From assembly GCF_000299575.1 (NCBI RefSeq), contig NZ_AMGO01000020.1:37905-101904 (forward strand): a stretch of DNA of 64,000 nt, given 5' to 3'. This DNA is from Oceaniovalibus guishaninsula JLT2003 (GTDB lineage: Bacteria > Pseudomonadota > Alphaproteobacteria > Rhodobacterales > Rhodobacteraceae). The first letter of the stretch is position 1. Each line of letters begins with the position of its first letter. The position numbers and the translations under genes were made by a program. Under the pieces are notes generated by a model. That model was not told where the DNA came from and made no database searches. It saw only the letters and a program-made list of their open reading frames with translations. This document shows positions 46,711 to 57,700 of the stretch, in pieces.

Positions 46711-47796
46711 TCATGCGATGTCCCTGCGGCCGACGCGGATGCGGAAGTTCGTCAGCACGTCCACCGCCAGCAGGAAGAACAGCAGCATCCCCTGAAACGC
46801 CTGGATCGCCGCGACGGGGATCCCCAGCATGAAGCTGGCCAACTCGCCACCGATATAGGTCAGCGCCATCAGCAGTCCGGCCAGCAGGATGCCCAAAGGG
46901 TCGAGCCGCCCCAGAAACGCGACGATGATCGCGGTGAAGCCGTAACCGACGTTGAAGTCGATGCCGATCTGCCCCGCCGGGCCCGTCACCTCGAACACGC
47001 CGGCAAGCCCGGCAAGGAGGCCCGCGGTGCCGAAGCAGAACAGAACCAGCCGCGCGGGGTTCACCCCCGCGAAGCGCGCGGCGCGCGGCGCCTGTCCGGC
47101 CAGCTTGATGTGAAACCCCGTCAGATGCCGGTTCAGTACCACATAGGCCAGGATCACCGCGATCAGCGCCGCGACCACGCCCCAATGCGCGCCCGTTCCC
47201 GCGATCAGTTCGGGATTGGCCGACGATGCCCATTGCGACAGGTTGCGGCTGCCGGGAAAGCCGCCGCCTTCGGGATTGCGCAGCACGCCCACCGCCGCCG
47301 AGGCCAGCAGGCTTTCGGCCACATAGACCAGCAGCAGCGATACGAGGATTTCGTTGGTGTTGAACCGGGTCTTGAGAATTGCGGGGATCATCGCCCAGGC
47401 CCATCCGCCCAGTGCGCCGGCCAGCACCATCAGCGGAAAGATGAACCATGCCTCCATCGGATAAAGCGCCAGACCCGCGCCCGCGCCGCAAAGCGCGCCG
47501 ACGATGTATTGCCCCTCGGCGCCGATGTTCCAAACGCCGGCCCGGAACCCCAGCGCAAGGCCCGTGGCGATCAGCACCAGCGGCCCCGCCTTGACCAGAA
47601 GCTGGGGCCGGGAATAGGCGGCGAATTGCGGGTCGAACAGCGGATCCCAGAAGATCGTGCGGATCGCCGCCACCGGATCCTTTCCGAGTGCCGCGAACAT
47701 CAGCCCGCCCGCGATCATCGTCAGCGCCACGGCCAGCAGCGGCGCACCCCAAAGCCAGGCGCGGCTGGGTGCTGCGCGGCGCTCCAGCGCGATCAT
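46711..47796 (-). CDS. ABC transporter permease, nucleoside type (first)
   Basis: A 361-residue permease with about 9 helices. It starts MIALERRAAPSRAWLWGAPL. The family segments LALGFRAGVWNIGAEGQYIV and KTRFNTNEILVSLLLVYVAE, and the coupling loop HIKLAGQAPRAARFAGVN, match the larger of the two permeases in BMP-type importers. Start ATG 47796 overlaps the ATPase stop; the much longer open frame upstream lies in the ATPase gene. Confidence 0.92.
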   Translation of the reverse strand: MIALERRAAPSRAWLWGAPLLAVALTMIAGGLMFAALGKDPVAAIRTIFWDPLFDPQFAAYSRPQLLVKAGPLVLIATGLALGFRAGVWNIGAEGQYIVGALCGAGAGLALYPMEAWFIFPLMVLAGALGGWAWAMIPAILKTRFNTNEILVSLLLVYVAESLLASAAVGVLRNPEGGGFPGSRNLSQWASSANPELIAGTGAHWGVVAALIAVILAYVVLNRHLTGFHIKLAGQAPRAARFAGVNPARLVLFCFGTAGLLAGLAGVFEVTGPAGQIGIDFNVGYGFTAIIVAFLGRLDPLGILLAGLLMALTYIGGELASFMLGIPVAAIQAFQGMLLFFLLAVDVLTNFRIRVGRRDIA

Positions 47797-49298
47797 GCCG
47801 CTTCCCCGCGGACGCCGCCCAGCATCAGGCCGATCTCCTCCATCGTCAGGCCGCGCATGGGCCGCGGCGCCGACAGGCGGCCCGCGTTCAGCGCGGCGAA
47901 CGTATCCGAAACCTCGGTCAACTCGTCCAGATCCTGACTGATGACGATGACGCCCGCGCCGTCGGAGGCCAGATCCAGCAGCGCTTGGCGGATGGCGGCG
48001 GCGGCCGACGCATCGACACCCCATGTCGGCTGGTTGACGGCCAGCACCACCGGCGCCTGAAGGATTTCGCGCCCGATGACGAATTTTTGCAGGTTGCCGC
48101 CCGACAGCGCCTGCGCCGCCTGGCCCGGACCGGGCGTGCGAACGTCGAAGGCGGCGATCACGGCACGGGCGAAATCGCGTGTGGCGCGCCAGCGGATGAA
48201 GCCGTGCCGCGCCAACCCCTTGCGTTCGTGCGCCGTCAGCAGCGCGTTCTCGGTCAGGCTCATCGCGGGGGCGGCGGCATGGCCCAGACGTTCCTCGGGG
48301 GCGGTCAGCAACCCCGCGCGCCGCCGCGCATCCGGCCCGTCGCGGGTGATGTCGCGCCCCGCCAGCGTCACGCGGCCCGCGGCGGCGCGGCGTTCGCCCG
48401 CGATCACCGCCAGCAATTCGTCCTGACCGTTGCCGGCCACACCGCCGATGCCCATCACCTCGCCCGCGCGCAGGGTCAGCGACACATCGTGCAGCGCCGT
48501 CCCGAAGGCATGGGTCGCAGGCAGCGCCACACCGTCCAGCGTCAGCACCGCGTCGCCCGGATCGCGCGCGATGCGGGCGGGCGCCGTCAACCTTGCGCCG
48601 ACCATCATCTCGGCCAGTTCGGCGGCGCTGTGATCGGCCGGGGTGCAGGTTGCGACCACACGGCCGCCGCGCAGGATCGTCGCGTGGTCGCAAAGCGCGC
48701 GGATCTCCTCCAGCTTGTGCGAGATATAGAGGATCGCCGTGCCCTCGTCGCTCAGCTTTTCCAACGTGTCGAACAGCAGCCGCACCTCCTGCGGGGTCAG
48801 TACGCTGGTCGGCTCGTCCATGATCAGCAGGCGCGGCGATTGCAGAAGGCAGCGCACGATCTCGACCCGCTGGCGTTCGCCCGCCGACAGCGTGCCGACG
48901 ATGCGCGCAGGCTCCAGCGGCAGGCCATAGGCGCGGCTGACCTCGCGGATGCGCTGCGCCAGTTCCGACCGGGGCGGCGGCGTATCCATCCCCAGCGTGA
49001 TGTTCTCGGCCACGTCCAGCGCGTCGAACAGCGAAAAGTGCTGGAACACCATCCCCACGCCCGCCGCGCGCGCCTCTTTCGGCGAATGCGGCGCGTGGGG
49101 CGCGCCCGCCAGCCGCATCGTGCCGGCATCGGGCCGCACCAGACCGTAGATCATCTTGACCAGGGTGGACTTGCCCGCGCCGTTCTCGCCCAGCAGGGCA
49201 TGGGTGCTGCCTTCGGCGATCCCGAACGACACCGCATCGTTGGCGACGACGCCGGGATACGCCTTGGTCAGCCCATCCAGCGTCAGGATATCAGCCAT
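47793..49298 (-). CDS. ABC transporter double ATP-binding protein, nucleoside type
   Basis: A 501-residue tandem ATPase. The first half has Walker A GENGAGKSTLVKMIYG, signature LSAGERQRVEIVR and Walker B LLIMDEPTSVL. The second half has a degenerate Walker A (GGVAGNGQDELLA) and signature LSGGNLQKFVIGRE, usual for the RbsA/NupB type, where one site hydrolyses ATP. It overlaps xdhC by eight bases and the first permease by four, which ties transport to purine oxidation. Confidence 0.93.
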   Translation of the reverse strand: MADILTLDGLTKAYPGVVANDAVSFGIAEGSTHALLGENGAGKSTLVKMIYGLVRPDAGTMRLAGAPHAPHSPKEARAAGVGMVFQHFSLFDALDVAENITLGMDTPPPRSELAQRIREVSRAYGLPLEPARIVGTLSAGERQRVEIVRCLLQSPRLLIMDEPTSVLTPQEVRLLFDTLEKLSDEGTAILYISHKLEEIRALCDHATILRGGRVVATCTPADHSAAELAEMMVGARLTAPARIARDPGDAVLTLDGVALPATHAFGTALHDVSLTLRAGEVMGIGGVAGNGQDELLAVIAGERRAAAGRVTLAGRDITRDGPDARRRAGLLTAPEERLGHAAAPAMSLTENALLTAHERKGLARHGFIRWRATRDFARAVIAAFDVRTPGPGQAAQALSGGNLQKFVIGREILQAPVVLAVNQPTWGVDASAAAAIRQALLDLASDGAGVIVISQDLDELTEVSDTFAALNAGRLSAPRPMRGLTMEEIGLMLGGVRGEAA

Positions 49299-50217
49299 GC
49301 GCGCGCCTTCCGTCCGCCCGGCGGGCGCGGTCCAGCAGACGTGCCGCCACCCCGATGGCGATGGTCTGCGGATGCTTGCCCAGCGACGGATCCCCGATCG
49401 GGCAGTCGATCCGCGCCAGATCGGCGTTGCCATGGCCCAGATCGCGCAGCCGCTTACGGAACCGCGCCCATTTCGTCGCCGACCCGATCAGCCCGATCCC
49501 GCCACAGCGCCGCGACAGCAGCGCGTCGCACAGCGCCAGGTCGAGCGCATGCGAATAGGTCACGATCACATGGCGCGCATCGTCGGGCGCATGGCGGACG
49601 GCAAGAACCGGGTCGGCCGCCACCAGTTGCGCGACGCCGTCCGGTATCGCGGCCGGAAAGCGGGCCGGCGCCGTGTCGATCCATGTCAGCGCCAGCTCGG
49701 GCAGCGGCGACAGGACCGCGACCATCGCCCGCCCGACATGCCCGGCCCCCCAGATCCAGACGGGCCGGGTGCGCCGCGCCAGCGGCTCGACCATCCAGCC
49801 GCCGTGCAGGCCGGGCGCGGGCAGAACCCCCGAACCCCGCGCCCGGCTGCGCAGTCGCGCGACGCTCAACGGAACCTCGCCCGGCCCGCGCGCCACGATG
49901 CCGCCGCCTGTATCCAGCCGCGCCAGCGACGCCGCGTCCCAGGCTTCGGTCCACAGCGTCACCGCCCCCCCGCAGCACTGGCCCAGCGACGGCCCCAGCG
50001 GATGCCGCGTCACGCCCCGCGCGCCCTCACGCGCGGCCTGCGCGGCCTGCCATTCCAGCGCGCCGCCGCCGATCGTTCCCGCCTGTCCGCCATCCCAAAG
50101 CAGCATCGCCGCCCCCGGTTCGCGCGGGACGGATCCGCGCGCCTCGGCCACCGCGACGCGCAGCACCCGCCCGTGCAGGGCGACAGCCTCGGCGATGGCG
50201 TCCAGATCGAAGCTCAT
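49291..50217 (-). CDS. xdhC: Xanthine dehydrogenase accessory protein
   Basis: A 308-residue factor that binds molybdenum cofactor, helps its sulfuration and inserts it into XdhB. The N-terminal segment AVAEARGSVPREPGAAMLLW and GTIGGGALEWQAAQAA hold the family motifs; a Rossmann-like part follows (VWIWGAGHVGRAMVAVLSP) and the C-terminal SATKWARFRKRLRDLGH. Start ATG 50217 overlaps the xdhB stop. It is required for active XDH in R. capsulatus. Confidence 0.92.
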   Translation of the reverse strand: MSFDLDAIAEAVALHGRVLRVAVAEARGSVPREPGAAMLLWDGGQAGTIGGGALEWQAAQAAREGARGVTRHPLGPSLGQCCGGAVTLWTEAWDAASLARLDTGGGIVARGPGEVPLSVARLRSRARGSGVLPAPGLHGGWMVEPLARRTRPVWIWGAGHVGRAMVAVLSPLPELALTWIDTAPARFPAAIPDGVAQLVAADPVLAVRHAPDDARHVIVTYSHALDLALCDALLSRRCGGIGLIGSATKWARFRKRLRDLGHGNADLARIDCPIGDPSLGKHPQTIAIGVAARLLDRARRADGRRAHG

Positions 50218-52640
50218 CCGCGCGCCCGCCGCACCGCCGCCAGCACCCGTTCGGCCGTGGCGGGCGCGTCCAGCGCGGGATAGTTCGGGCCGCAGGCCGC
50301 GCAGGCATCGCTCAGCGCCATCAGCGCGGAAATCCCCAGCATCAAGGGCGGCTCGCCCACCGCCTTCGAGCGATAGATCGTCTCGGCCCGGTTCTCGCCG
50401 TCCCACAGCGCCACGTTGAAGACGCGCGGCCGGTCCGACATGGCCGGGATCTTGTAGGTGGACGGCGCATGCGTCGTCAGCCGGCCTTTGTCGTCCCAGA
50501 CCAGTTCCTCGGTCGTCAGCCAGCCCGCGCCCTGCACATAGCCGCCCTCGATCTGGCCGATGTCGAGCGCGGGGTTCAGCGATGCGCCCGCGTCGTGCAG
50601 GATGTCGCAGCGCAGGATGCGGTTCTCGCCGGTCAGCGTGTCGATGACCACTTCGGTCACGGCGGCGCCATAGGCGAAGTAATAGAACGGCCGCCCGCGC
50701 CCGGCGATGCGGTCCCATTCGATATCGGGCGTGCGGTAATACCCGGTCGAGGACAGGCTGACGCGCCCCATATAGGCCAAGGCCACCGCGCGCGGAAAAT
50801 CATAGACCTCGCCCCCGGCGCGCACCTGCCCGCCCTCGAACCGGATCGCGGCGGCATCGGTCTGATGCAGCCCGGCCAGATAGGCGGCGATCCGGTCGCG
50901 GATCGTGTCGCAGGCCGCCTTGACCGCCATGCCGTTCAGATCCGCCCCCGAAGACGCCGCCGTTGCGGATGTGTTGGGCACCTTGCCGGTATCGGTCGCG
51001 CTTATGCGCACCTGCGACACGTCGATGCCGAAGCGGTCGGCCGCCACCTGCCGCACCTTGGAATGCAGCCCCTGACCCATCTCGGTGCCGCCGTGGTTCA
51101 GATGCACGGACCCGTCCTGATAGACATGCACCAGCGCGCCCGCCTGGTTCAGATGCGTCAGCGTGAAGGAAATGCCGAACTTCACCGGCGTCAGGGCGAT
51201 TCCGCGCTTCAGCACCGCGTTGGCCGCGTTCCAGTCCGCCACCTTCTGGCGCCGGGCGTCGTAATCCGCCGTTTCGGCCAGCCGCGCGGTCAGCCGGTGC
51301 AGGATGAAATCCGTGACCGGCATGTGATAGGGCGTGGTCTGCACACCGGGCGGCGGCGCGTGGACCGGACCGACCGGCTCGGCCACCTCGTGCAGCGCGC
51401 CGCGGCTGGCGATGTCGGCCTCCTTCATCTTTCCCGAAATACCCCCGGGGGGGGCCGAAGGCCGGGGGGCGGACAGCCCCCCTTCGGGGTCGCCATCCGC
51501 GTCGGCATAGAAGTTGACGCGCCGCACCTCCAGCGGATCGCGCCCCAGCGCATGGGCGATCTCGTCCATCACCCGCTCGATCCCGACCATGCCCTGCGGC
51601 CCGCCGAAACCGCGAAAGGCGGTCGCCGATTGCGTATGCGTGCGCAGCCGGTGGCTTTCGATGCGGCAATGATCCAGACGATAGGCGTTGTCGGCATGCA
51701 GCATCGCGCGATCGGCGACGGGCAGCGACAGATCCTGGCTCCATCCGCAGCGGGCGTATTGCCTGAATTCGACGCCCCGCACCCGCCCGTCGCCGTCGAA
51801 CCCCACGTCATAGTCGATGCGGAAATCGTGGCGCTTGCCGGTGATCGTCATGTCGTCGTCGCGGTCGTAACGCATCTTGCAGGGCCGCCCGGTCGCCCGC
51901 GCCATCACCGCGCAGGCGACGGCCAGCGCGTTGCCCTGGCTTTCCTTGCCGCCGAACCCGCCGCCCATGCGCCGCACCTCGACGCGCACGGCGTGCATAG
52001 GCAGGCCCAGCGCCTCGGCCACCTTGTGCTGGATCTCGGTCGGATGCTGGGACGACGAATGGACCACCATCTCGCCCCCCTCCTGCGGCAGGGCGAGGGC
52101 CACCTGGCCTTCCAGATAAAAATGCTCCTGCCCGCCGATCTCGATCCGGCCGGTCAGTCGGCGGGGCGCGTCCGCGATGGCGGCGGCGGCGTCGCCCTTG
52201 GCATAGATGCGCGGCCCGTCCTCGTATCGTGCATCCGCCGCCAGCGCGTCGTCGATGGTCAGAAGCGCGGGCCGCTCGACGATCTCGAGGCGGGCCTGCC
52301 GCACCGCCTTGCGCGCCGCCAGATGCGATACAGCGGCGACGGCGAAGATCGGCTGGCCCATGTGGTGCACGATGCCGTCGGCCAGCAGCGGTTCGTCATG
52401 CGCGGCGGGCGCCACGTCGTTGGCGAAGGGCAGGTCGGCCGCCGTCATCACATGCACGACGCCCGGCGCGGTGCGCACTGCCTCGAGATCCAGCGCCGCG
52501 ATCGCGCCATGCGCGGCGGGCGACAGGCCGAAGGCCAGATGCAGCGTGTTGGCGGGCACCGGCAGGTCGTCGATATAACGCGCGGCGCCCGTGACATGCA
52601 GCGCGGCGCTTTCGTGGGGCAGGGGACGCGCGACGCTCAT
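50214..52640 (-). CDS. xdhB: Xanthine dehydrogenase molybdenum subunit, with repeat-derived insert
   Basis: An 808-residue molybdopterin subunit oxidising hypoxanthine and xanthine to urate. It opens [20 protein letters not shown]. Motifs include [55 protein letters not shown] and the catalytic Glu at about residue 763 in [11 protein letters not shown]. Residues about 385-406 are encoded by a copy of the dispersed repeat ([13 protein letters not shown]), within a longer extra loop; the R. capsulatus protein is about 777 residues as I recall. The insert keeps the frame and lies away from catalytic motifs. Confidence 0.93.
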   Translation of the reverse strand: MSVARPLPHESAALHVTGAARYIDDLPVPANTLHLAFGLSPAAHGAIAALDLEAVRTAPGVVHVMTAADLPFANDVAPAAHDEPLLADGIVHHMGQPIFAVAAVSHLAARKAVRQARLEIVERPALLTIDDALAADARYEDGPRIYAKGDAAAAIADAPRRLTGRIEIGGQEHFYLEGQVALALPQEGGEMVVHSSSQHPTEIQHKVAEALGLPMHAVRVEVRRMGGGFGGKESQGNALAVACAVMARATGRPCKMRYDRDDDMTITGKRHDFRIDYDVGFDGDGRVRGVEFRQYARCGWSQDLSLPVADRAMLHADNAYRLDHCRIESHRLRTHTQSATAFRGFGGPQGMVGIERVMDEIAHALGRDPLEVRRVNFYADADGDPEGGLSAPRPSAPPGGISGKMKEADIASRGALHEVAEPVGPVHAPPPGVQTTPYHMPVTDFILHRLTARLAETADYDARRQKVADWNAANAVLKRGIALTPVKFGISFTLTHLNQAGALVHVYQDGSVHLNHGGTEMGQGLHSKVRQVAADRFGIDVSQVRISATDTGKVPNTSATAASSGADLNGMAVKAACDTIRDRIAAYLAGLHQTDAAAIRFEGGQVRAGGEVYDFPRAVALAYMGRVSLSSTGYYRTPDIEWDRIAGRGRPFYYFAYGAAVTEVVIDTLTGENRILRCDILHDAGASLNPALDIGQIEGGYVQGAGWLTTEELVWDDKGRLTTHAPSTYKIPAMSDRPRVFNVALWDGENRAETIYRSKAVGEPPLMLGISALMALSDACAACGPNYPALDAPATAERVLAAVRRARG
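51423..51487 (-). repeat. Dispersed repeat, copy e, inside the xdhB frame
   Basis: On the minus strand a GGGGGGCTGTCCGCCCCCC hairpin is followed by GGCCTTCGGCC and a core CGGGGGTATTTCGGG then AAAGATGAAG (core 51447-51423). It is the same element that is intergenic elsewhere in the window, here translated without a frameshift. Confidence 0.8.
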
Positions 52641-54100
52641 GGCTGCACCTCCAGCACATGCAGCGGGCTGTCGGCGCAGGCGCGCGCGATCATGCCGCGC
52701 GCGGCCTCGATCCGATAGGCGGCGCTGGCGCGCATGTCCGACAGCGGGGTGAAGTCCCGCGCCAGCGCCTCCTGCGCCTCGGCCACCGTCCCGCCCGCCA
52801 GCAGCACGTCCTCGACCGCGCGGGCGCGCTTGGGAATGCCCGCCATGCCGCCGAAGGCGATCCGCGCCGCCGTTACGCGGCCCCCGTCGCGCGCGATGGC
52901 GAAACACCCGCACACGGCCGAGATGTCCTGGTCGAACCGCTTGCTCAGTTTGTAGCAGCGCAGGATGTCCGGGCCGTCGGGGATCGTCACCGCCTCGACG
53001 AACTCGCCCGGCCCTCGGTCCTGCCTGCCGTAATCGACGAAGAAATCCTCCAGCGGAATCGACCGGCGCGCATCCCCGCGCCGCAGATGCAGCATGGCGC
53101 TCAGTGCGATCAGCGCGGGCGGGTTGTCGCCGATGGGCGATCCGTTGGCGATGTTGCCGCCGAGCGTCGCGGCGTTGCGAACCTGGACGCTGCCATAGCG
53201 GCGGATCAGCTCGGCATAGGACGGATGGCGGTCGGTCATCGCCTCCAGCATCCGGGTCATCGTCACGCCCGCACCGATGCGCAGCCCGTCCGGCCCCTGC
53301 TCGATCCGCTGCAAATCCGTCACGCCGTTCAGAAAGGCGACCTGGCCCAGATCGCGCAGCCCCTTCGTCACCCAAAGCCCCACGTCCGTTGCCCCGGCGA
53401 TCAGCACCGCGTCGGGGTTTTGCGCATACCATCCGGCCAGCGCGTCGGCGTTGCGGGGCCGGAACCCCGCACCGGCGCGGCCCGGATCGCCCTGCGCCGA
53501 TGCGCCGGTCGCGGCCAGGGAATCGCGGTGTCCCCAATCGGCGGACACCGTGCCGTGCGACGGCGCTTCCTTCGCGCCGCCTTCGGATCCATCGGAACCC
53601 TCCGCGCCCTTCACCGGCGCATCCCGCATCCAGTCGGGCACCGGCGCAGCCTCGGCGGCTTCGGCGGCGCGGCGGATCGGCGCATAGCCGGTGCAGCGGC
53701 ACAGGTTGCCGGCAAGCTGGTCGTCGTGGTCGGTGCGTCCGTTCAGATGCGCGGCGGCCATCGCCACGACAAAGCCCGGCGTGCAGAACCCGCATTGCGA
53801 TCCGTGATGGTCGATCATCGCCTGCTGCACGGGATGCAGCGCGCCGTCCGGCCCGGCGATCCCCTCGACCGTGCGGATCGCCATGCCGTCCAATTGCCCC
53901 ATGAACAGGATGCAGGCGTTAAGCGTCCGTGCGCCGTCCGCATCGGTGGCGATCACCGTGCAGGCGCCGCAATCGCCCTCGTTGCAGCCTTCCTTGGTGC
54001 CGGTCAGCCCCCGCGTCTCGCGCAGCCAGTCCAGAAGTGTCGCCGTCGGGGCGACATCGGCCGCCACCGGATCTCCGTTCAGTCGAAACCGGACGTGCAT
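52637..54100 (-). CDS. xdhA: Xanthine dehydrogenase iron-sulfur/FAD subunit
   Basis: A 487-residue electron-transfer subunit. The first [2Fe-2S] domain has [14 protein letters not shown], the second has [12 protein letters not shown] and [12 protein letters not shown], and the FAD domain has [15 protein letters not shown] and [19 protein letters not shown]. The joining linker (about residues 155-200) is long and rich in Gly, Ser, Glu and Ala. It is the first gene of a seven-gene run; the xdhB start overlaps its stop. Electrons pass to NAD+ through FAD. Confidence 0.94.
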   Translation of the reverse strand: MHVRFRLNGDPVAADVAPTATLLDWLRETRGLTGTKEGCNEGDCGACTVIATDADGARTLNACILFMGQLDGMAIRTVEGIAGPDGALHPVQQAMIDHHGSQCGFCTPGFVVAMAAAHLNGRTDHDDQLAGNLCRCTGYAPIRRAAEAAEAAPVPDWMRDAPVKGAEGSDGSEGGAKEAPSHGTVSADWGHRDSLAATGASAQGDPGRAGAGFRPRNADALAGWYAQNPDAVLIAGATDVGLWVTKGLRDLGQVAFLNGVTDLQRIEQGPDGLRIGAGVTMTRMLEAMTDRHPSYAELIRRYGSVQVRNAATLGGNIANGSPIGDNPPALIALSAMLHLRRGDARRSIPLEDFFVDYGRQDRGPGEFVEAVTIPDGPDILRCYKLSKRFDQDISAVCGCFAIARDGGRVTAARIAFGGMAGIPKRARAVEDVLLAGGTVAEAQEALARDFTPLSDMRASAAYRIEAARGMIARACADSPLHVLEVQP

Positions 54101-54222
54101 GTTCCTGTAGTCCGCCGCCTTACCCTCTTCCCCAGCAGGCGGCGCGGTCGATGCGGCGTAGAGTGCGCGGCCCGCCGGTCATGAAAGCGGGCCGGACATG
54201 CCTTGGCAAGTTTTTTGTGCGT

Positions 54223-54615
54223 TCAAAGGTTCCGCGCCGCCTTGCGGCAATCCTCGGCGCATTCCCGGCACATCTGGGCGCAGCGCGCGCAATGGGCATC
54301 GTCGTGCTTTTCGCACATCGCGGCGCATTCGTCGCAGGCCTGCGCGCAAAGCTCCAGCATCGCCTTCAGCACGCCTTCGTTGCTGCCCGTGCGGCGCGAG
54401 CCCACGCGGTAGGTCGCCGTGCAGATGTCCGAACAATCGTTGCAAAGCCGGATGCACGGTCCGCGCTCGCCGGCATCCTCCTCGGCGGCGCAGGCATCGG
54501 CGCACGCATTGCAGATCGCCGCGCAATACATCGCGTGACGGACGGCCTCGGCCAGCGGTTCGTTCAGATGCCCCGCGACGTCGGGGTGCTCGGCCAGCAT
54601 TTCCTTGATGGACAT
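54223..54615 (-). CDS. Cys-rich four-helix copper-storage protein (Csp3-like)
   Basis: A 130-residue cytosolic protein with 17 Cys, mostly as CxxxC and CxxC pairs along helices (YCAAICNACADACAAEE, CIRLCNDCSDICTATYR, LCAQACDECAAMCEKHDD, CARCAQMCRECAEDC). This is the pattern of Csp proteins, tube-like four-helix bundles that hold many Cu(I) ions. No signal peptide is present, which points to the cytosolic Csp3 type. Start ATG 54615 has a GGAGGG site. It stands alone, divergent from dnaE; no copper exporter or sensor is nearby. Confidence 0.85.
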   Translation of the reverse strand: MSIKEMLAEHPDVAGHLNEPLAEAVRHAMYCAAICNACADACAAEEDAGERGPCIRLCNDCSDICTATYRVGSRRTGSNEGVLKAMLELCAQACDECAAMCEKHDDAHCARCAQMCRECAEDCRKAARNL

Positions 54616-54727
54616 GGGTTCCCTCCTCGGTTGTCCATCGGCAATGCGCGCGGGCGGCGCGGTGTTCCGGGGCATCCGGCATATCGGCGGGCTGGCGGGG
54701 ACGGGCGGGGCGGGCTACGACTGCGCC

Positions 54728-57700
54728 ATGACCGCCCCCCGATTCATCCACCTGCGCGTCCATACCGAATATTCGCTGCTCGAAGGCGCCGTGCGGCTGA
54801 AAAAGCTGCCGGGGCTGGCCGCCGCGATGGGGATGCCCGCCATCGCCGTGACCGACAGCAACAACATGTTCGCGGCGCTCGAATTTTCGGTCGGCGCCAT
54901 CGAAGGCGGCGTGCAGCCCATAATCGGCTGCCAGCTCGACCTGCTGGATTTCGGCGAAGACCCGCCGCGCGGGCAGTTGCCGCGCCCCGCGCCGCTGGTG
55001 CTTCTGGCCCAGTCCGAAGCGGGCTATGACAACCTGATGAAGCTGAACACCGCGCTTTACATGCGCGCGGATGGCGGGCCGCTGCATGTCACGCCCGACG
55101 ATCTGGCTTCGCATGGCGACGGGCTGATCTGCCTTTCGGGCGGCCCCGACGGGCCGGTGGGGCGGTTGTTGCAGGCCGGCCACCGCCAGCGGGCCGAGAC
55201 GCTTCTGACCCGGCTGGCCGCGATCTATCCGGGCCGCCTTTACGTCGAGTTGCAGCGCCATCCTGGCGAGGGGGGACAGCCGACGCCCGCCGAACAGGCG
55301 ACCGAGCGCGGGCATGTCGAAATGGCCTATGCGATGGATCTGCCGCTGGTCGCCACCAACGACGTGCACTTCCCCAAGCCCGACATGTTCGAGGCGCACG
55401 ATGCGCTGATCTGCATTGCCGAAGGCGCGTATGTCGATCAATCCACGCCCCGCCGCCGCCTGACGCCGCAGCATTACCTCAAATCCCCGGCCGAGATGGC
55501 GGCGCTTTTCGCCGATCTGCCCGAGGCGCTGGAAAACACCGTCGAGATCGCCCGCCGTTGCGCCTTCGCGGTGTCGCGCCGCGACCCGATCCTGCCCCGC
55601 TTCGCCGAGAACGAGGTCGCCGAACTGCGCCGCCAGGCGCGCGAGGGTCTGGCCGCGCGGCTGGCCGTCATCCCCCACGCCGCCCCGGTCGAGGATTATC
55701 AGGCCCGGCTGGATTTCGAGCTGGGCATCATCGAAGGCATGGGGTTTCCCGGCTATTTCCTGATCGTCGCCGACTTCATCAAATGGGCCAAGGACCACGA
55801 CATTCCCGTGGGTCCGGGCCGGGGGTCGGGCGCGGGGTCGCTGGTGGCGTATGCGCTGACGATAACCGATCTCGATCCGCTGCGCTATTCGCTGCTGTTC
55901 GAGCGGTTCCTGAACCCCGAACGCGTGTCGATGCCCGATTTCGACATCGACTTCTGCATGGACCGCCGCGAGGAGGTGATCCGCTATGTCCAGCAGCGTT
56001 ACGGCGCCGACCGCGTGGGGCAGATCATCACCTTCGGCGCGCTGCTGTCCAAGGCGGCCGTGCGCGATGTGGGGCGCGTTCTGCAACTGCCCTACATGCA
56101 GGTTGACAGGCTGTCCAAGCTGATCCCGGTCGAGGGGGTCAAGCCCGTCAGCATCGAAAAGGCGCTGGCGGACGAACCGCGCCTGCGCGAGGAAGCCCGC
56201 GAAGAAGTCGTGCGCCGCCTGCTGGATTACGGCAGCAAGATCGAGGGGTTGTTGCGCAACGCGTCGACCCATGCGGCGGGCGTGGTCATCGCCGACCGGC
56301 CGCTCGACGCGCTGGTGCCGCTCTACCGCGACCCCAAATCCGACATGCCCGCGACCCAGTTCAACATGAAATGGGTGGAACAGGCGGGACTGGTCAAGTT
56401 CGACTTCCTGGGTCTCAAGACGCTGACGGTGATCCAGAACGCCATCGACCTGATCCGCGCCTCGCGGCCGCTGCATGTCGGGCCGGACGGAACGCGGCTC
56501 TACGATCCCGCTCCGGGGACCGAGAACGACATCGGCGCGATCCCGCTGGACGATCCGGCCACCTATCGCCTTTACGCCAGTGCAAAGACCGTCGCCGTGT
56601 TCCAGGTGGAAAGCAGCGGCATGATGGACGCGCTGCGCCGGATGAAGCCCACCTGCATCGAGGATATCGTCGCGCTGGTCGCGCTTTATCGTCCCGGCCC
56701 GATGGAGAATATTCCCAAATACTGCGAGGTGAAGAACGGCCTGTCGGACCGCGAGCGCCTGCATCCCAGCATCGACCACATCCTCGACGAAACGCAGGGC
56801 ATCATCGTCTATCAGGAACAGGTCATGCAGATCGCGCAGGACATGGCCGGCTATTCGCTGGGCGGCGCCGACCTGCTGCGCCGCGCGATGGGCAAGAAGA
56901 TCCAGGCGGCGATGGATGCCGAAAAGCCCAAGTTCCTGGCGGGCGCCAAGGCGAACGGGGTCGATGCTTCCAAGGCGACCGAAGTGTGGAACCTTCTCGA
57001 CAAGTTCGCCAATTACGGCTTCAACAAGTCGCACGCCGCCGCCTATGCCGTCGTCAGCTATCAGACCGCCTGGCTCAAGGCGAACCATCCGGTCGAATTC
57101 ATGGCCGGCGTGATGAACTGCGACATCCACCTGACCGACAAGCTGGCCGTCTATGCCGAGGAGGTGCGGCGCGGCCTGAAGATCGAGATCGTGCCGCCCT
57201 GCGTCAACCGCTCGGACGCGACCTTCCGGGTCATCGACGGCCGGATCGCCTATGCGCTGGGCGCGCTCAAGAACGTCGGCGTCGAGGCGATGCGCCTGAT
57301 CGTCGAGGGGCGCGGCCAACGCCCCTTCGCCACGCTTTACGACATGGCGCGCCGCGTCGATCTGAAACGCGTCGGCAAGCGCCCGATGGAGATGCTGGCC
57401 CGCGCCGGCGCCTTCGACCAGCTCGACCGCAACCGGCGGCGCGTCTTCGGCGGGCTGGATGCGCTGGTGGCCTATTCGGCGGCGATCCACGACCAGAAGG
57501 CCAGCAACCAGGTCAGCCTGTTCGGCGAGGCGGGCGACGATCTGCCCGAACCCCGGCTGGCGCAGGCCGATGACTGGCCCGCCGCCGAACGTCTGGCCGA
57601 GGAACACGCCGCTGTCGGCTTCTACCTTTCGGGCCATCCGCTGGACGATTACATGGCGCCTCTGCGCCGCAAGAAGGTGATGACGCTGGAAGAGGTCCGC

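Noticed and set aside
47688..52718. A 1676-residue open frame on the plus strand
   Set aside because: It runs antisense to the first permease, the ATPase, xdhC and xdhB, has no domain or ribosome site, and exists because GC-rich codons lack stops on the opposite strand.
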